Shown: positions 1 to 6,197, counted from the first letter of the stretch. The stretch is DNA of 8,021 nt from JBGLNJ01 sp964353405 (GCA_964353405.1 CAYGWJ010000132.1:1-8021); one strand, 5' to 3'. The notes: generated by a model from the letters alone, not told the origin. Numbers and translations are program-made.

Positions 1-642
1 GTTCTTGATGGCCTGGACTGCGCCGAGCGCCATGTTGTCATTGCTGCCGAACACACCCTTGAGGTCGGGGTTCTTGGTCAGGATGTCTTCCATCGCCGCC
101 TGCGCCTTGGCCGTGTCCCATTCGGCCGGGGTCTGCGCGACAATGTTCAGACCGCAGGCCGAGAGGCCGGCCTTGGAGCCGTCGGCGCGCGCCTTGCCGG
201 TGCTCTGCGTGATGAGGCCCTGCAAGATGGCGACCTTGTCGCCGGTCTTGAGGTTCTTGCACATGTAATCACCGGCCAGCTTGGCGCCGGCCTCGTTGTT
301 CGTGCCGATAAAGGTCACGCCCTCGTTCTGGCCCTTGGTGTCAACGAACACCACCTTGACGCCCTTGTCCAGCGCCTTTTTCACGACCGGCGCGAGCGCG
401 GCCGGATCGGTCGGCGCGAGCGCGATGCCGTCCACGCCCTTGGTCAGCGCGTCTTCGATCTGCGCGATCTGGGACGGCACGTCAGATTCGGTCGGCGGAG
501 CCATCACGGTCACCTGCACGCCGAGCGCCTTGCCGGCGTCGGTCGCGCCCTTTTCCACGGCGGCCCAGAACGGGTTGCCGCCGCCGGGCCCCTTCATGTT
601 GACCAGAATCTTGATGTCCTTGGGCTGTTTCACTGCCGGTGC
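1..642 (-). repeat. Tandem 888-bp intragenic duplication, copy 2 (partial)
   Basis: This stretch matches 889-1530 at a constant offset of 888 bp with no gaps. By eye I count roughly 38 differences, about 94% identity. The copies encode successive domains of the same binding protein. The match fades near 642 in the Ala/Pro linker, so the duplicated unit began in the linker downstream of the lipobox. The window stops before the end of this copy. Confidence 0.92.
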
Positions 643-1662
643 TGGCGCAGCCGCTCCGGCGGGCGCGTATTTGGCGGCGTTGTCTTTGGTGACGAGTTCG
701 GTGCCGGTGTCAATGTTGGCGGGGATGGTCTGGCCCTGGACAAGCTTGAGCAGATTCTCGACGCCAAACTTGCCCATGTTCGACGGGGCTTGCGCCACAC
801 TCGCGTTCATATCGCCTGCGAGAATGGCCGTGGCAGCGTTCGGGTTGGCATCAAAACCGACGATCATGATCTTGCCGGTGAGCTTGGCGTTCTTGACGGC
901 CTGCACAGCGCCGAGCGCCATGTTGTCGTTGCTGCCGAACACACCCTTGAGGTCGGGGTTCTTGGTCAGGATGTCTTCCATCGCCGCCTGGCCTTTGGCC
1001 GTGTCCCATTCGGCCGGCACTTCGGCGACGATGTTCAGGCCGCAGGCCGAGAGGCCGGCCTTGGAGCCGTCGGCGCGCGCCTTGCCGGTGCTCTGGGTGA
1101 TGAGGCCCTGCAAGATGGCGACCTTGTCGCCGGCCTTGAGGTTCTTGCACATGTAATCACCGGCCAGCTTGGCGCCGGCTTCATTGTTCGTGCCGATCAA
1201 GGCCACGCGCTCATTCTGGCCCTTGGTGTCAATGAACACCGCCTTGACGCCTTTATCCAGCGCCTTTTTCACGACCGGCGCGAGCGCGGCCGGATCAGTC
1301 GGCGCAAGCGCGATGCCGTCCACGCCCTTGGTCAGCGCGTCTTCGATCTGCGCGATCTGGGACGGGACATCCGACTCGGTCGGCGGAGCCATCACGGTCA
1401 CCTGCACGCCGAGCGCCTTGCCTGCGTCGGCCGCGCCCTTTTCCACGGCGGCCCAGAACGGATTGCCGCCGCCGGGCCCCTTCATGTTGACCAGAATCTT
1501 GATGTCCTTGGCTTGTTTCACTGCCGGCGCAGCCGGCGCAGTCGGTTGAGCTGCCGCTGGCGCAGGCGCAGAGGTGGGTTGCGGCGTGGCTGCGGGGCCG
1601 CCGCACGAAGTCAGGACGATGGTTGCGACGATGAGCAGGCTCAAAAGCCTAAAGGCCTTCAT
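1..1662 (-). CDS. Sugar-type ABC transporter substrate-binding lipoprotein with two tandem binding domains (3' end off window)
   Basis: Captures solute outside the membrane for the ABC permease and ATPase encoded just upstream. The frame is open for 554 codons and leaves the window. ATG at 1662-1660 has AGGAGG (1667-1672) four bases upstream. Residues 1-19 form a lipoprotein signal peptide (MKAFRLLSLLIVATIVLTS) with lipobox L17-T-S-C20; C20 would be lipidated. An Ala/Pro/Gln/Thr linker runs to about residue 50. Domain 1 (about 53-340) is a type I periplasmic sugar-binding domain (RbsB/Peripla_BP_4 class): 'FWAAVEKGA', 'DGIALAPTDP', D145 in the third-strand position, and 'GSNDNMALGA' (N245-D246-N247). 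At about residue 349 the domain starts again after the linker 'APAGAAAPAPAVKQPKD', with D441 and N541-D542-N543 repeating the same motifs exactly 296 residues later. Copy 2 has no signal peptide or stop before it, so this is a fusion, not two genes. Family usual length is about 320-370 residues. Class confidence is high; the ligand is unknown. Confidence 0.93.
   Translation of the reverse strand, partial: MKAFRLLSLLIVATIVLTSCGGPAATPQPTSAPAPAAAQPTAPAAPAVKQAKDIKILVNMKGPGGGNPFWAAVEKGAADAGKALGVQVTVMAPPTESDVPSQIAQIEDALTKGVDGIALAPTDPAALAPVVKKALDKGVKAVFIDTKGQNERVALIGTNNEAGAKLAGDYMCKNLKAGDKVAILQGLITQSTGKARADGSKAGLSACGLNIVAEVPAEWDTAKGQAAMEDILTKNPDLKGVFGSNDNMALGAVQAVKNAKLTGKIMIVGFDANPNAATAILAGDMNASVAQAPSNMGKFGVENLLKLVQGQTIPANIDTGTELVTKDNAAKYAPAGAAAPAPAVKQPKDIKILVNMKGPGGGNPFWAAVEKGATDAGKALGVQVTVMAPPTESDVPSQIAQIEDALTKGVDGIALAPTDPAALAPVVKKALDKGVKVVFVDTKGQNEGVTFIGTNNEAGAKLAGDYMCKNLKTGDKVAILQGLITQSTGKARADGSKAGLSACGLNIVAQTPAEWDTAKAQAAMEDILTKNPDLKGVFGSNDNMALGAVQAIKN
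643..1530 (-). repeat. Tandem 888-bp intragenic duplication, copy 1 (full unit)
   Basis: Full repeat unit encoding binding domain 1 and the linker into domain 2. Its 889-1530 part aligns without gaps to 1-642. The period is a multiple of three, so the frame is kept. The 643-888 portion has no partner in the window because copy 2 is cut by the edge. Confidence 0.88.
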
Positions 1663-1700
1663 GGTTCCTCCTAGTTCACAGTTTCATCTGAATTAGATAC

Positions 1701-1717
1701 GAGCTGCGATGCAGCTC
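1701..1717. promoter_or_regulatory. Perfect 7-bp dyad in the binding-protein leader (candidate operator or hairpin)
   Basis: GAGCTGC-GAT-GCAGCTC is a perfect inverted repeat with a three-base centre, 38 bases before the binding-protein ATG. It could be a repressor operator or an RNA hairpin in the 5' leader. The centre does not match the CG-centred LacI-family operator pattern, and no regulator gene is in the window, so its function is open. Confidence 0.35.
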
Positions 1718-1731
1718 CCGTTATCGCGCAA

Positions 1732-1751
1732 CCCCTGGAAAGTCCCAGGGG
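1732..1751. repeat. CCCCTGG...CCAGGGG hairpin repeat
   Basis: Seven-base arms CCCCTGG (1732-1738) and CCAGGGG (1745-1751) flank AAAGTC, followed by GCAACTTGCCAGGTGCA. The same words (CCCCTGG, CCAGGGGTTGC, CTTGCCAGG, CAGGTGCA) occur in the 3861-3991 spacer, so both belong to one family of short palindromic intergenic repeats. Confidence 0.6.
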
Positions 1752-1804
1752 CAACTTGCCAGGTGCAGACGTGCGCGAGGCGAACATTCCTCTTCTTCTT
1801 ATAC

Positions 1805-1815
1805 TCACCTCCTTT
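1805..1815 (-). promoter_or_regulatory. Perfect Shine-Dalgarno without an obvious gene
   Basis: On the minus strand this reads AAAGGAGGTGA, a full complement of the usual 16S rRNA 3' end. No recognisable gene follows at normal spacing: the next ATG (1787) is 20 bases past the GGAGG core and opens only 38 codons, ending with a TAG (1673-1671) inside the binding-protein RBS. It may be a leader-peptide site, a relic RBS separated from its gene by the later palindromic repeat, or chance. Confidence 0.4.
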
Positions 1816-1865
1816 CATCGCGAGGCCGTTTTGACCGGGCTGTGTCACAGTCGCCCAGGGTGCGG

Positions 1866-1991
1866 CTAGGCGCTTGTCGGAGAGAACCCTGACGGGCCGG
1901 AATCGAGGCTTCAGCCGGTGAGCACGCGGCGATTTTCGGCCAAAACCGGCTAAAGCCTAGACTCCGAAACGCCTCTCCGACAAGCTGCTAG
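1866..1991. repeat. 126-bp imperfect inverted-repeat element overlapping the permease stop codon
   Basis: Terminal arms of 19 bases, CTAGGCGCTTGTCGGAGAG (1866-1884) and CTCTCCGACAAGCTGCTAG (1973-1991), match at 17 of 19 positions. A second inner pair, AGGCTTCAGCCGGT (1906-1919) and ACCGGCTAAAGCCT (1945-1958), matches at 13 of 14. The whole could fold as one long stem. The permease stop TAG (1990-1988) is in the right arm. It looks like a small palindromic mobile repeat (REP/MITE class) and may also stabilise or end the permease transcript. It encodes no protein. Confidence 0.75.
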
Positions 1992-3004
1992 GCGTTCGAT
2001 GAACCGGCGCGGCGGCGCAGCACATCGAAATACACCACACCGATGATCACCACGCCGATGAGCACCTGCTGCCAAAAGACCTGGACATTTTGCAGGTTCA
2101 AGATGTTGCGCAGCAGGCCGATTATCAGCGCGCCGGCGAACACGCCCAGCACCGAGCCACGCCCGCCGAAAAAGCTCGCGCCGCCGATAATGACGGCCGA
2201 GATCGCGTCCAGTTCCTGGCCCTGACCGGCGTTGGGAAAACCCGAGCCGGTGCGCCCGGCCAGCAGCAGCCCGGAGAAACCGGCCAGCATTCCGCACAAG
2301 CCGTATACCAGCACAAGGGTGCGATCTACGTTGATGCCGCTCACGCGCGCGGCCTGCGGATTGCCGCCGATGGCATAGATATGCCGGCCGGTGCGCGTGT
2401 AATGCAAAAAGAATCCGACCAGCGCGTATGACACCAGAATCACCACCAGACTGACCGGAATTTCCACGTTGTTGATGATGATATTATCCGCGCCCATCCA
2501 GCGGACCGGCGCGGACAGGCCGCTGATCGGCACGCCGCCCGAAATCAGGTTCGTCACGCCTCGCGCAATGTTGAGCATGCCCAGCGTCATGATGAACGGG
2601 TGCGGCAGCCTGAGCTTGGTCAGGCCTAGCCCGTTGACGATGCCGCAGGCCAGGCCGACGACAAAGGGCGTCACCAGCAGGACCGGCGTCGGATAACCAT
2701 CCCGCCCCAGCACGGCGGTCGCCATCATCGCCAGCGCCAGCACCGAGCCGACGGACAGGTCAATGCCCGCCGTCACAATCACAAGAAACTCGCCGAGCGC
2801 CAGCATCGCGTTGAACGCAATCTGGCGGAAAATGTTGCTAATGTTGCCCCACGACAGAAACACCTTGGGTTCGAGCACGTACGATACCGCTCCCATCGCC
2901 AGCACCAGCAGCAAGACGCCATAGCGGTCAACGAACGGGATCAATTTGACGCGCAGGCTCTCTTCGCGGCTGGTTTCCGGTAGCGGGGTGGTTGTGGTTG
3001 TCAT
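1988..3004 (-). CDS. Monosaccharide-type ABC transporter permease (RbsC class)
   Basis: Integral membrane subunit that forms the solute channel, presumably as a dimer with the ATPase. 338 residues, close to the usual 310-350 of BPD_transp_2 permeases. A short polar, cytoplasmic N-terminus of about 25 residues is followed by about 8-10 hydrophobic segments, beginning near 'YGVLLLVLAMGAVSYVL'. Family hallmarks include 'VTAGIDLSVGSVLALAMM', 'FIMTLGMLNIARG', 'TGRHIYAIGGNPQAARVSGI' and the C-terminal 'ELDAISAVIIGGASFFGGRG'. I chose ATG 3004 because GGAGG (3013-3017) lies eight bases upstream; an earlier in-frame ATG at 3040 overlaps the ATPase stop (TGATG) but has no RBS. The gap to the ATPase gene is 35 nt, supporting one transcript. 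The stop lies inside a palindromic repeat. Substrate is not determined. Confidence 0.95.
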   Translation of the reverse strand: MTTTTTPLPETSREESLRVKLIPFVDRYGVLLLVLAMGAVSYVLEPKVFLSWGNISNIFRQIAFNAMLALGEFLVIVTAGIDLSVGSVLALAMMATAVLGRDGYPTPVLLVTPFVVGLACGIVNGLGLTKLRLPHPFIMTLGMLNIARGVTNLISGGVPISGLSAPVRWMGADNIIINNVEIPVSLVVILVSYALVGFFLHYTRTGRHIYAIGGNPQAARVSGINVDRTLVLVYGLCGMLAGFSGLLLAGRTGSGFPNAGQGQELDAISAVIIGGASFFGGRGSVLGVFAGALIIGLLRNILNLQNVQVFWQQVLIGVVIIGVVYFDVLRRRAGSSNA

Positions 3005-3039
3005 TGGATTGTCCTCCATCTTGAGTGAGGCGCCATGCA

Positions 3040-3825
3040 TCAGCTCAGGTCCATGCTTGCGGGCACGTTCTCTTGGCTCTTGTTGCCCATGATCCAGCCG
3101 ATCACTTCGTTGCGGTCGGTCTTGCTCAGGGGGGCCTCGGCAAAGTTGCGACCGTGGAACAGCACCATGATCCGGTCGCTGACATAGAAAACATCGTCCA
3201 GACGATGGCTGATCAGGATGACGCCGATGCCGTGGTTCCTGAGGTCCTTGATCAGGTCGAGCACTTTTTTGACCTCTTTGATGGCCAGCGCCGCCGTCGG
3301 CTCGTCCATGATGACGACCCGCGCATCGAACGCGGTGGCGCGCGCGATAGCGACAGCCTGGCGCTGTCCGCCCGATAGCTCTTCCACTCGCTGGTTCACG
3401 CTCTTGACCTGAATCCTGAGCTTGTCCAGGTGGCCCTGCGCGCGCACCGCATTCGCTTTGTGATCAACCAACGGGATGAACCCGAGCATCTTGCGTGTGT
3501 GTTCGCGGCCCAGAAAAATGTTCTCGTCAATCCGCATGTTGCCCGCCAGCGCGAGGTCCTGATAGACCATCTCGATGCCACGGTCGCGCGCATCGCGGGG
3601 ACTGTGGAGATGCGTCGGCTGTCCCTGAATCAGCAGTTCGCCTTTGTTGGGCGGATACAGGCCCGCGAGCACTTTCATCAGTGTGCTCTTGCCGGCGCCG
3701 TTATCGCCCACGACCCCCAGCACTTCGCCCTTCATGAGCCTGAGGTTGACTTCTTCCAGTGCGGTGACGGCCCCAAAGTATTTGCAGATGCCGCGCGCCT
3801 CGATTACGGGTGTCGCTTCACTCAT
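3040..3825 (-). CDS. Sugar ABC transporter ATPase, single nucleotide-binding domain
   Basis: Hydrolyses ATP on the cytoplasmic face to power uptake through the neighbouring permease. 261 residues with a complete ABC set: Walker A GDNGAGKST (40-48), Q-loop Q89 in 'EMVYQDLALAG', signature LSGGQ (150-154), Walker B VVIMDEP (170-176) and switch H207. ATG 3825 is chosen because AAAGGAG (3831-3837) sits five bases upstream and homology begins at 'VIEARGICKYFGAVTAL'. The frame stays open up to 4053 but that extension only reads palindromic repeats. Ribose-type systems (RbsA) usually have two fused ABC domains of about 500 residues; this one has a single domain, as in FrcA-type fructose systems, so it presumably works as a homodimer. 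All catalytic motifs are intact. Substrate unknown. Confidence 0.95.
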   Translation of the reverse strand: MSEATPVIEARGICKYFGAVTALEEVNLRLMKGEVLGVVGDNGAGKSTLMKVLAGLYPPNKGELLIQGQPTHLHSPRDARDRGIEMVYQDLALAGNMRIDENIFLGREHTRKMLGFIPLVDHKANAVRAQGHLDKLRIQVKSVNQRVEELSGGQRQAVAIARATAFDARVVIMDEPTAALAIKEVKKVLDLIKDLRNHGIGVILISHRLDDVFYVSDRIMVLFHGRNFAEAPLSKTDRNEVIGWIMGNKSQENVPASMDLS

Positions 3826-3860
3826 GACGGCTCCTTTGCCCGACTGCCATGACGGGTGAA

Positions 3861-3991
3861 TGCCCCTGCAAAGGATGCCCCTGGGCCTTCCCAGGGGTTG
3901 CCCCATGCACCTGGGATTTCCACACACCTGGGAACTCCCAGGTGCATGGTGTGCGGACTTGCCAGGGGTTGCACGTGCCTTTGCAAGGGTA
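3861..3991. repeat. Nested palindromic repeat cluster between kinase and ATPase genes
   Basis: Several inverted repeats sit within 131 bases. (a) CCCCTGGG-CCTT-CCCAGGGG, 3878-3897, perfect 8-bp stem. (b) CACCTGGG-AACT-CCCAGGTG, 3925-3944, perfect 8-bp stem. (c) ATGCACCTGGGA (3905-3916) with TCCCAGGTGCAT (3936-3947), perfect 12-bp arms that compete with (b). (d) outer arms TGCCCCTGCAAAGG (3861-3874) and CCTTTGCAAGGGTA (3978-3991), 12 of 14 paired. It fills most of the 170-nt gap and shares words with 1732-1765. Probably an interspersed REP-like family; it may also attenuate transcription between the catabolic genes and the transporter genes. Confidence 0.75.
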
Positions 3992-3995
3992 GGCT

Positions 3996-4976
3996 TTACA
4001 TCTTTATTTCCCACACCAGGGCCGCCGCGCCGATTATGCCGGCATCCTCCCACAGTTGGGAGTAGACGATCTCGGCCGAGTCGTGCAACACGGGATGAAT
4101 ATTTTCCCGCAGGGCGGCGAAACCTGGCTGCATCAGCCAGCGCTTGACATGGGCCAGCCCCCCACCGATGACAATCCGGTCGGGGTTAAACATCTGTACC
4201 ACGCTGGACAGGCCGAGGCCAAAGTAGCGCCCGGCGATGGCCAATACCTCCTGGGCCACCCGGTCGCCTCGATCAGCGGCCTCTACGACTATTTCCCCCG
4301 TCACGCGGGCGGGTGAAGGGCCACACAACTCGCGCAGCAGGGTCTGTTCGCCGAGGTCGAGCCGCTCACGCACGAGCCGGGAAATGCCCAACCCCGCAGT
4401 GTAACAGATCAGGCAGCCGCATTTGCCGCAGGCGCACAGCGGACCGTCGGGGTGGATGACGGTGTGAGCCAACTCGCCCGCCGTGCCGGTGGCGCCGACA
4501 TACAGCTTGCCATCAATGACCACTCCCAGGCCATACCCCGTGCTAAAGGTCACATAACACAAGTAGCGTGATCCCTGCCCGGCTCCAAAGCGGTACTCTC
4601 CCCAGGCAGCACAGTTCGAGTCATTCTCCAGGATGACGGGCACGCCGAGACGGTCTTGCAGGTGGTCGCGCAGAGGGTGATGATCCCAGGCCGGCAGATT
4701 GCTGCTGGTCAAGATAAGGCCGGCAGCCCCGTTGACGTGACCTCCAAAACCTACACCCAGGCCGGCTACTTGGCCTGGCTGCAAGCCAGCCTGAGCCAGC
4801 ACCGCGTGAAAGGCTTCCACAGCAGCGGCGATAACGTCGTCAGGAGGCTGCCCGGCGTGGGCTCTGGAGATGTACCGGGCCAGCACCCGGGCCGACGCGC
4901 CATTACATGGCGCGTCAATCACTCCGGCGGCAATTTTGGTACCTCCAATATCAATTCCGACGACCAGGTTCGACAT
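3996..4976 (-). CDS. ROK-family sugar kinase
   Basis: Likely phosphorylates the incoming sugar or a derivative with ATP in the cytoplasm. 326 residues, usual for ROK kinases without a DNA-binding domain. N-terminal phosphate loop DIGGTK (9-14); catalytic D119 in 'ENDSNCAAWGE'; 'GELAH' (167-171) followed by the ROK zinc motif with H171 and C181-A-C183-GKCG-C188; C-terminal 'NPDRIVIGGGLA'. There is no N-terminal helix-turn-helix, which argues for an enzyme rather than a NagC/Xyl-type repressor. ATG 4976 begins 10 nt after the oxidoreductase stop, so the two are probably co-transcribed; the upstream TAGGT is only a weak RBS, suggesting translational coupling. After the zinc motif it reads 'GCLICYTAG', where many members have Glu after GCL; whether this changes specificity is unknown. 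Glucokinase, fructokinase or N-acetylhexosamine kinase are all possible. Confidence 0.92.
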   Translation of the reverse strand: MSNLVVGIDIGGTKIAAGVIDAPCNGASARVLARYISRAHAGQPPDDVIAAAVEAFHAVLAQAGLQPGQVAGLGVGFGGHVNGAAGLILTSSNLPAWDHHPLRDHLQDRLGVPVILENDSNCAAWGEYRFGAGQGSRYLCYVTFSTGYGLGVVIDGKLYVGATGTAGELAHTVIHPDGPLCACGKCGCLICYTAGLGISRLVRERLDLGEQTLLRELCGPSPARVTGEIVVEAADRGDRVAQEVLAIAGRYFGLGLSSVVQMFNPDRIVIGGGLAHVKRWLMQPGFAALRENIHPVLHDSAEIVYSQLWEDAGIIGAAALVWEIKM

Positions 4977-4986
4977 TAAGCTTTAC

Positions 4987-6156
4987 CTACGCGCAGCGTG
5001 GTGACACACCCCTTAAGGGTGTCCTGGGGACGGACACCCAGGCTCCGGTTTCAATAGAAGCATAGGCTGCGTCGAGAACGAGTTGCGCCTGCAATCCATC
5101 CTGGATGTCCGGCTGCGGGCAGCGTCCTTCGACGATTGCCCGGAGGAAAGCATACTGATTCTCGGCGTGAGTGCGCGCCCAGCCCAGGGTTGCGCGCGCG
5201 GGGGGCACAGCCGCGCCGGAATAATGCTGGAGGGTCTCCAAACGGGTCCACCCTCGTTCTCCTCCCAGCGGTTCACTCGTGCGGGTGGCATCGTACCAGT
5301 AGAGCCAGTTGGGGTCCAGCAGGTTGAACTTGCACGCGCCGCGCTCGCCGTGAATTTCAAAGCGCAGGTCGTCAACCATGCCGGTGGCAAAGCGTGAAGC
5401 CTCAAGGGTACCCGTCACGCCATTGCGCAAGCGCGCTTGCACCCAGGCGACATCGTCCACGGTGACGGGTTCTTTTTCAGTGGACCCTCGGCTTACGGGC
5501 CGCTCGGTAATAAAAGTGTGCGCCGCCGCCCGAACCGCTTCAAAATCGCCCAGCAGGAAACGAATCATGTCAACCAGGTGAGAGCCCAGGTCAACCAGAG
5601 CACCGCCCCCGGCTTGTTCGCGGCGCAATTTCCAGCCCATGGGTCGGTTGGGATCCTGATAACCGGTGTGCAAATAGTCGGTGCGAAAAGTATATATCTG
5701 GCCCAACATTCCCGCTTGGATCAATTGACGAGCGCGCTGTACCGCCGGCACAAAGCGATAATTGAACGTCATCCCCACCTGGACCCCGGCCTGCCGGGCT
5801 GCCTGAACCAGTTGGCGAGCCTCGGCCCCGTTCAAGGCCAGAGGTTTTTCACAATAGACGTGCTTACCGGCTGCAATGGCCTGCATGACCTGAGGGTAGT
5901 GGAGATAGTTGGGAGAAGAACAGTCAACCACGTTGACGTCATCTCGCCGGACCAGAGTGGCAACCTCCGTTCCCCAGTCATTGAACCCGGCTTCTTCAGC
6001 CGCCGCCCGCGCCGATTCCGCCCGCGAGGTACAAATCATTGACAGATGCAATGGTGGAAGTTGTTTGGGGTAAAGCAGGGGCAGCTCGCGGTAAGCCAGG
6101 GTGTGAACCCGGCCGATCATGCCATATCCAATAAGACCAATGCCAATCGCATCCAT
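4987..6156 (-). CDS. Gfo/Idh/MocA-family NAD(P)-dependent oxidoreductase
   Basis: Oxidises or reduces a hydroxyl group of a sugar or cyclitol, in the cytoplasm. 389 residues from ATG 6156. N-terminal Rossmann fold with GYGMIG giving GxGxxG at 10-15; E103-K104-P105 with the family lysine; D189-LGS-H193 in 'ALVDLGSHLVDMIRFL', matching the D-xxx-H catalytic pair of inositol and glucose-fructose type enzymes. The frame extends seven codons to ATG 6177, but GTGGAG eight bases before 6156 and the start of the Rossmann strand favour the shorter form. The last dozen residues (RTPLRGVSPRCA) go past the usual family end and are encoded by a palindromic sequence (5017-5039), so they may be added by a repeat. 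It sits 41 nt after the dehydrogenase and 10 nt before the kinase. Substrate undetermined. Confidence 0.93.
   Translation of the reverse strand: MDAIGIGLIGYGMIGRVHTLAYRELPLLYPKQLPPLHLSMICTSRAESARAAAEEAGFNDWGTEVATLVRRDDVNVVDCSSPNYLHYPQVMQAIAAGKHVYCEKPLALNGAEARQLVQAARQAGVQVGMTFNYRFVPAVQRARQLIQAGMLGQIYTFRTDYLHTGYQDPNRPMGWKLRREQAGGGALVDLGSHLVDMIRFLLGDFEAVRAAAHTFITERPVSRGSTEKEPVTVDDVAWVQARLRNGVTGTLEASRFATGMVDDLRFEIHGERGACKFNLLDPNWLYWYDATRTSEPLGGERGWTRLETLQHYSGAAVPPARATLGWARTHAENQYAFLRAIVEGRCPQPDIQDGLQAQLVLDAAYASIETGAWVSVPRTPLRGVSPRCA
5017..5039. repeat. GGGTGTCC/GGACACCC hairpin at the 3' end of the oxidoreductase gene
   Basis: Perfect 8-bp arms GGGTGTCC (5017-5024) and GGACACCC (5032-5039) flank TGGGGAC. 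A second palindrome, CCCTTAAGGG (5010-5019), overlaps the left arm and could compete with it. Both lie in the last codons of the oxidoreductase gene, just before the kinase. No T-tract follows on the minus strand, so a simple intrinsic terminator is unlikely. Confidence 0.55.
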
Positions 6157-6197
6157 CAAAATTCTCCACAAGGCCATAACAAGCCTGGCGTGACTGA

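Larger units (their letters stand above)
1663..1987 (-). other. 325-nt spacer between permease and binding-protein genes
   Basis: No convincing gene. Going toward the binding-protein start it holds most of a long inverted-repeat element (1866-1991), a small CTGTG-T-CACAG dyad (1840-1850), a perfect but unattached Shine-Dalgarno (1805-1815), a CCCCTGG hairpin (1732-1751), a 17-bp dyad (1701-1717) and the AGGAGG used by the binding protein. Short frames at 1818-1693 (41 aa) and 1787-1671 (38 aa) show no family resemblance and partly read through the hairpin repeat. I found no convincing -35/-10 pair; TATCTAAT (1691-1698) resembles a -10 but lacks a -35 at suitable spacing. A spacer this long would fit separate expression of the binding protein. 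Confidence 0.6.

Noticed and set aside
1..1662. The 888-bp repeat as a mobile element or CRISPR-like array
   Set aside because: Both copies encode the same protein domain in one frame, with no spacers, transposase or terminal repeats.
790..1674. 294-codon plus-strand frame rich in Arg, His and Gly
   Set aside because: It lies opposite the clear binding-protein gene, has no domain resemblance, and follows from high GC on the mirrored strand.
1693..1818. 41-codon minus-strand frame starting directly at the unattached Shine-Dalgarno
   Set aside because: The RBS lies inside the frame rather than before it, and half the product is a translation of the hairpin repeat.
1840..1850. CTGTGTCACAG as a CRP site
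   Set aside because: The spacing between TGTG and CACA is too short for the TGTGA-N6-TCACA pattern, and no CRP context is visible.
3826..4053. 76-codon N-terminal extension of the ATPase frame
   Set aside because: It reads only through palindromic repeats and into the kinase gene; the ATG at 3825 has a good RBS and matches the family start.
5437..6042. 201-codon plus-strand frame
   Set aside because: Antisense to the oxidoreductase, which has all family motifs; no RBS or recognisable domain on the plus strand.
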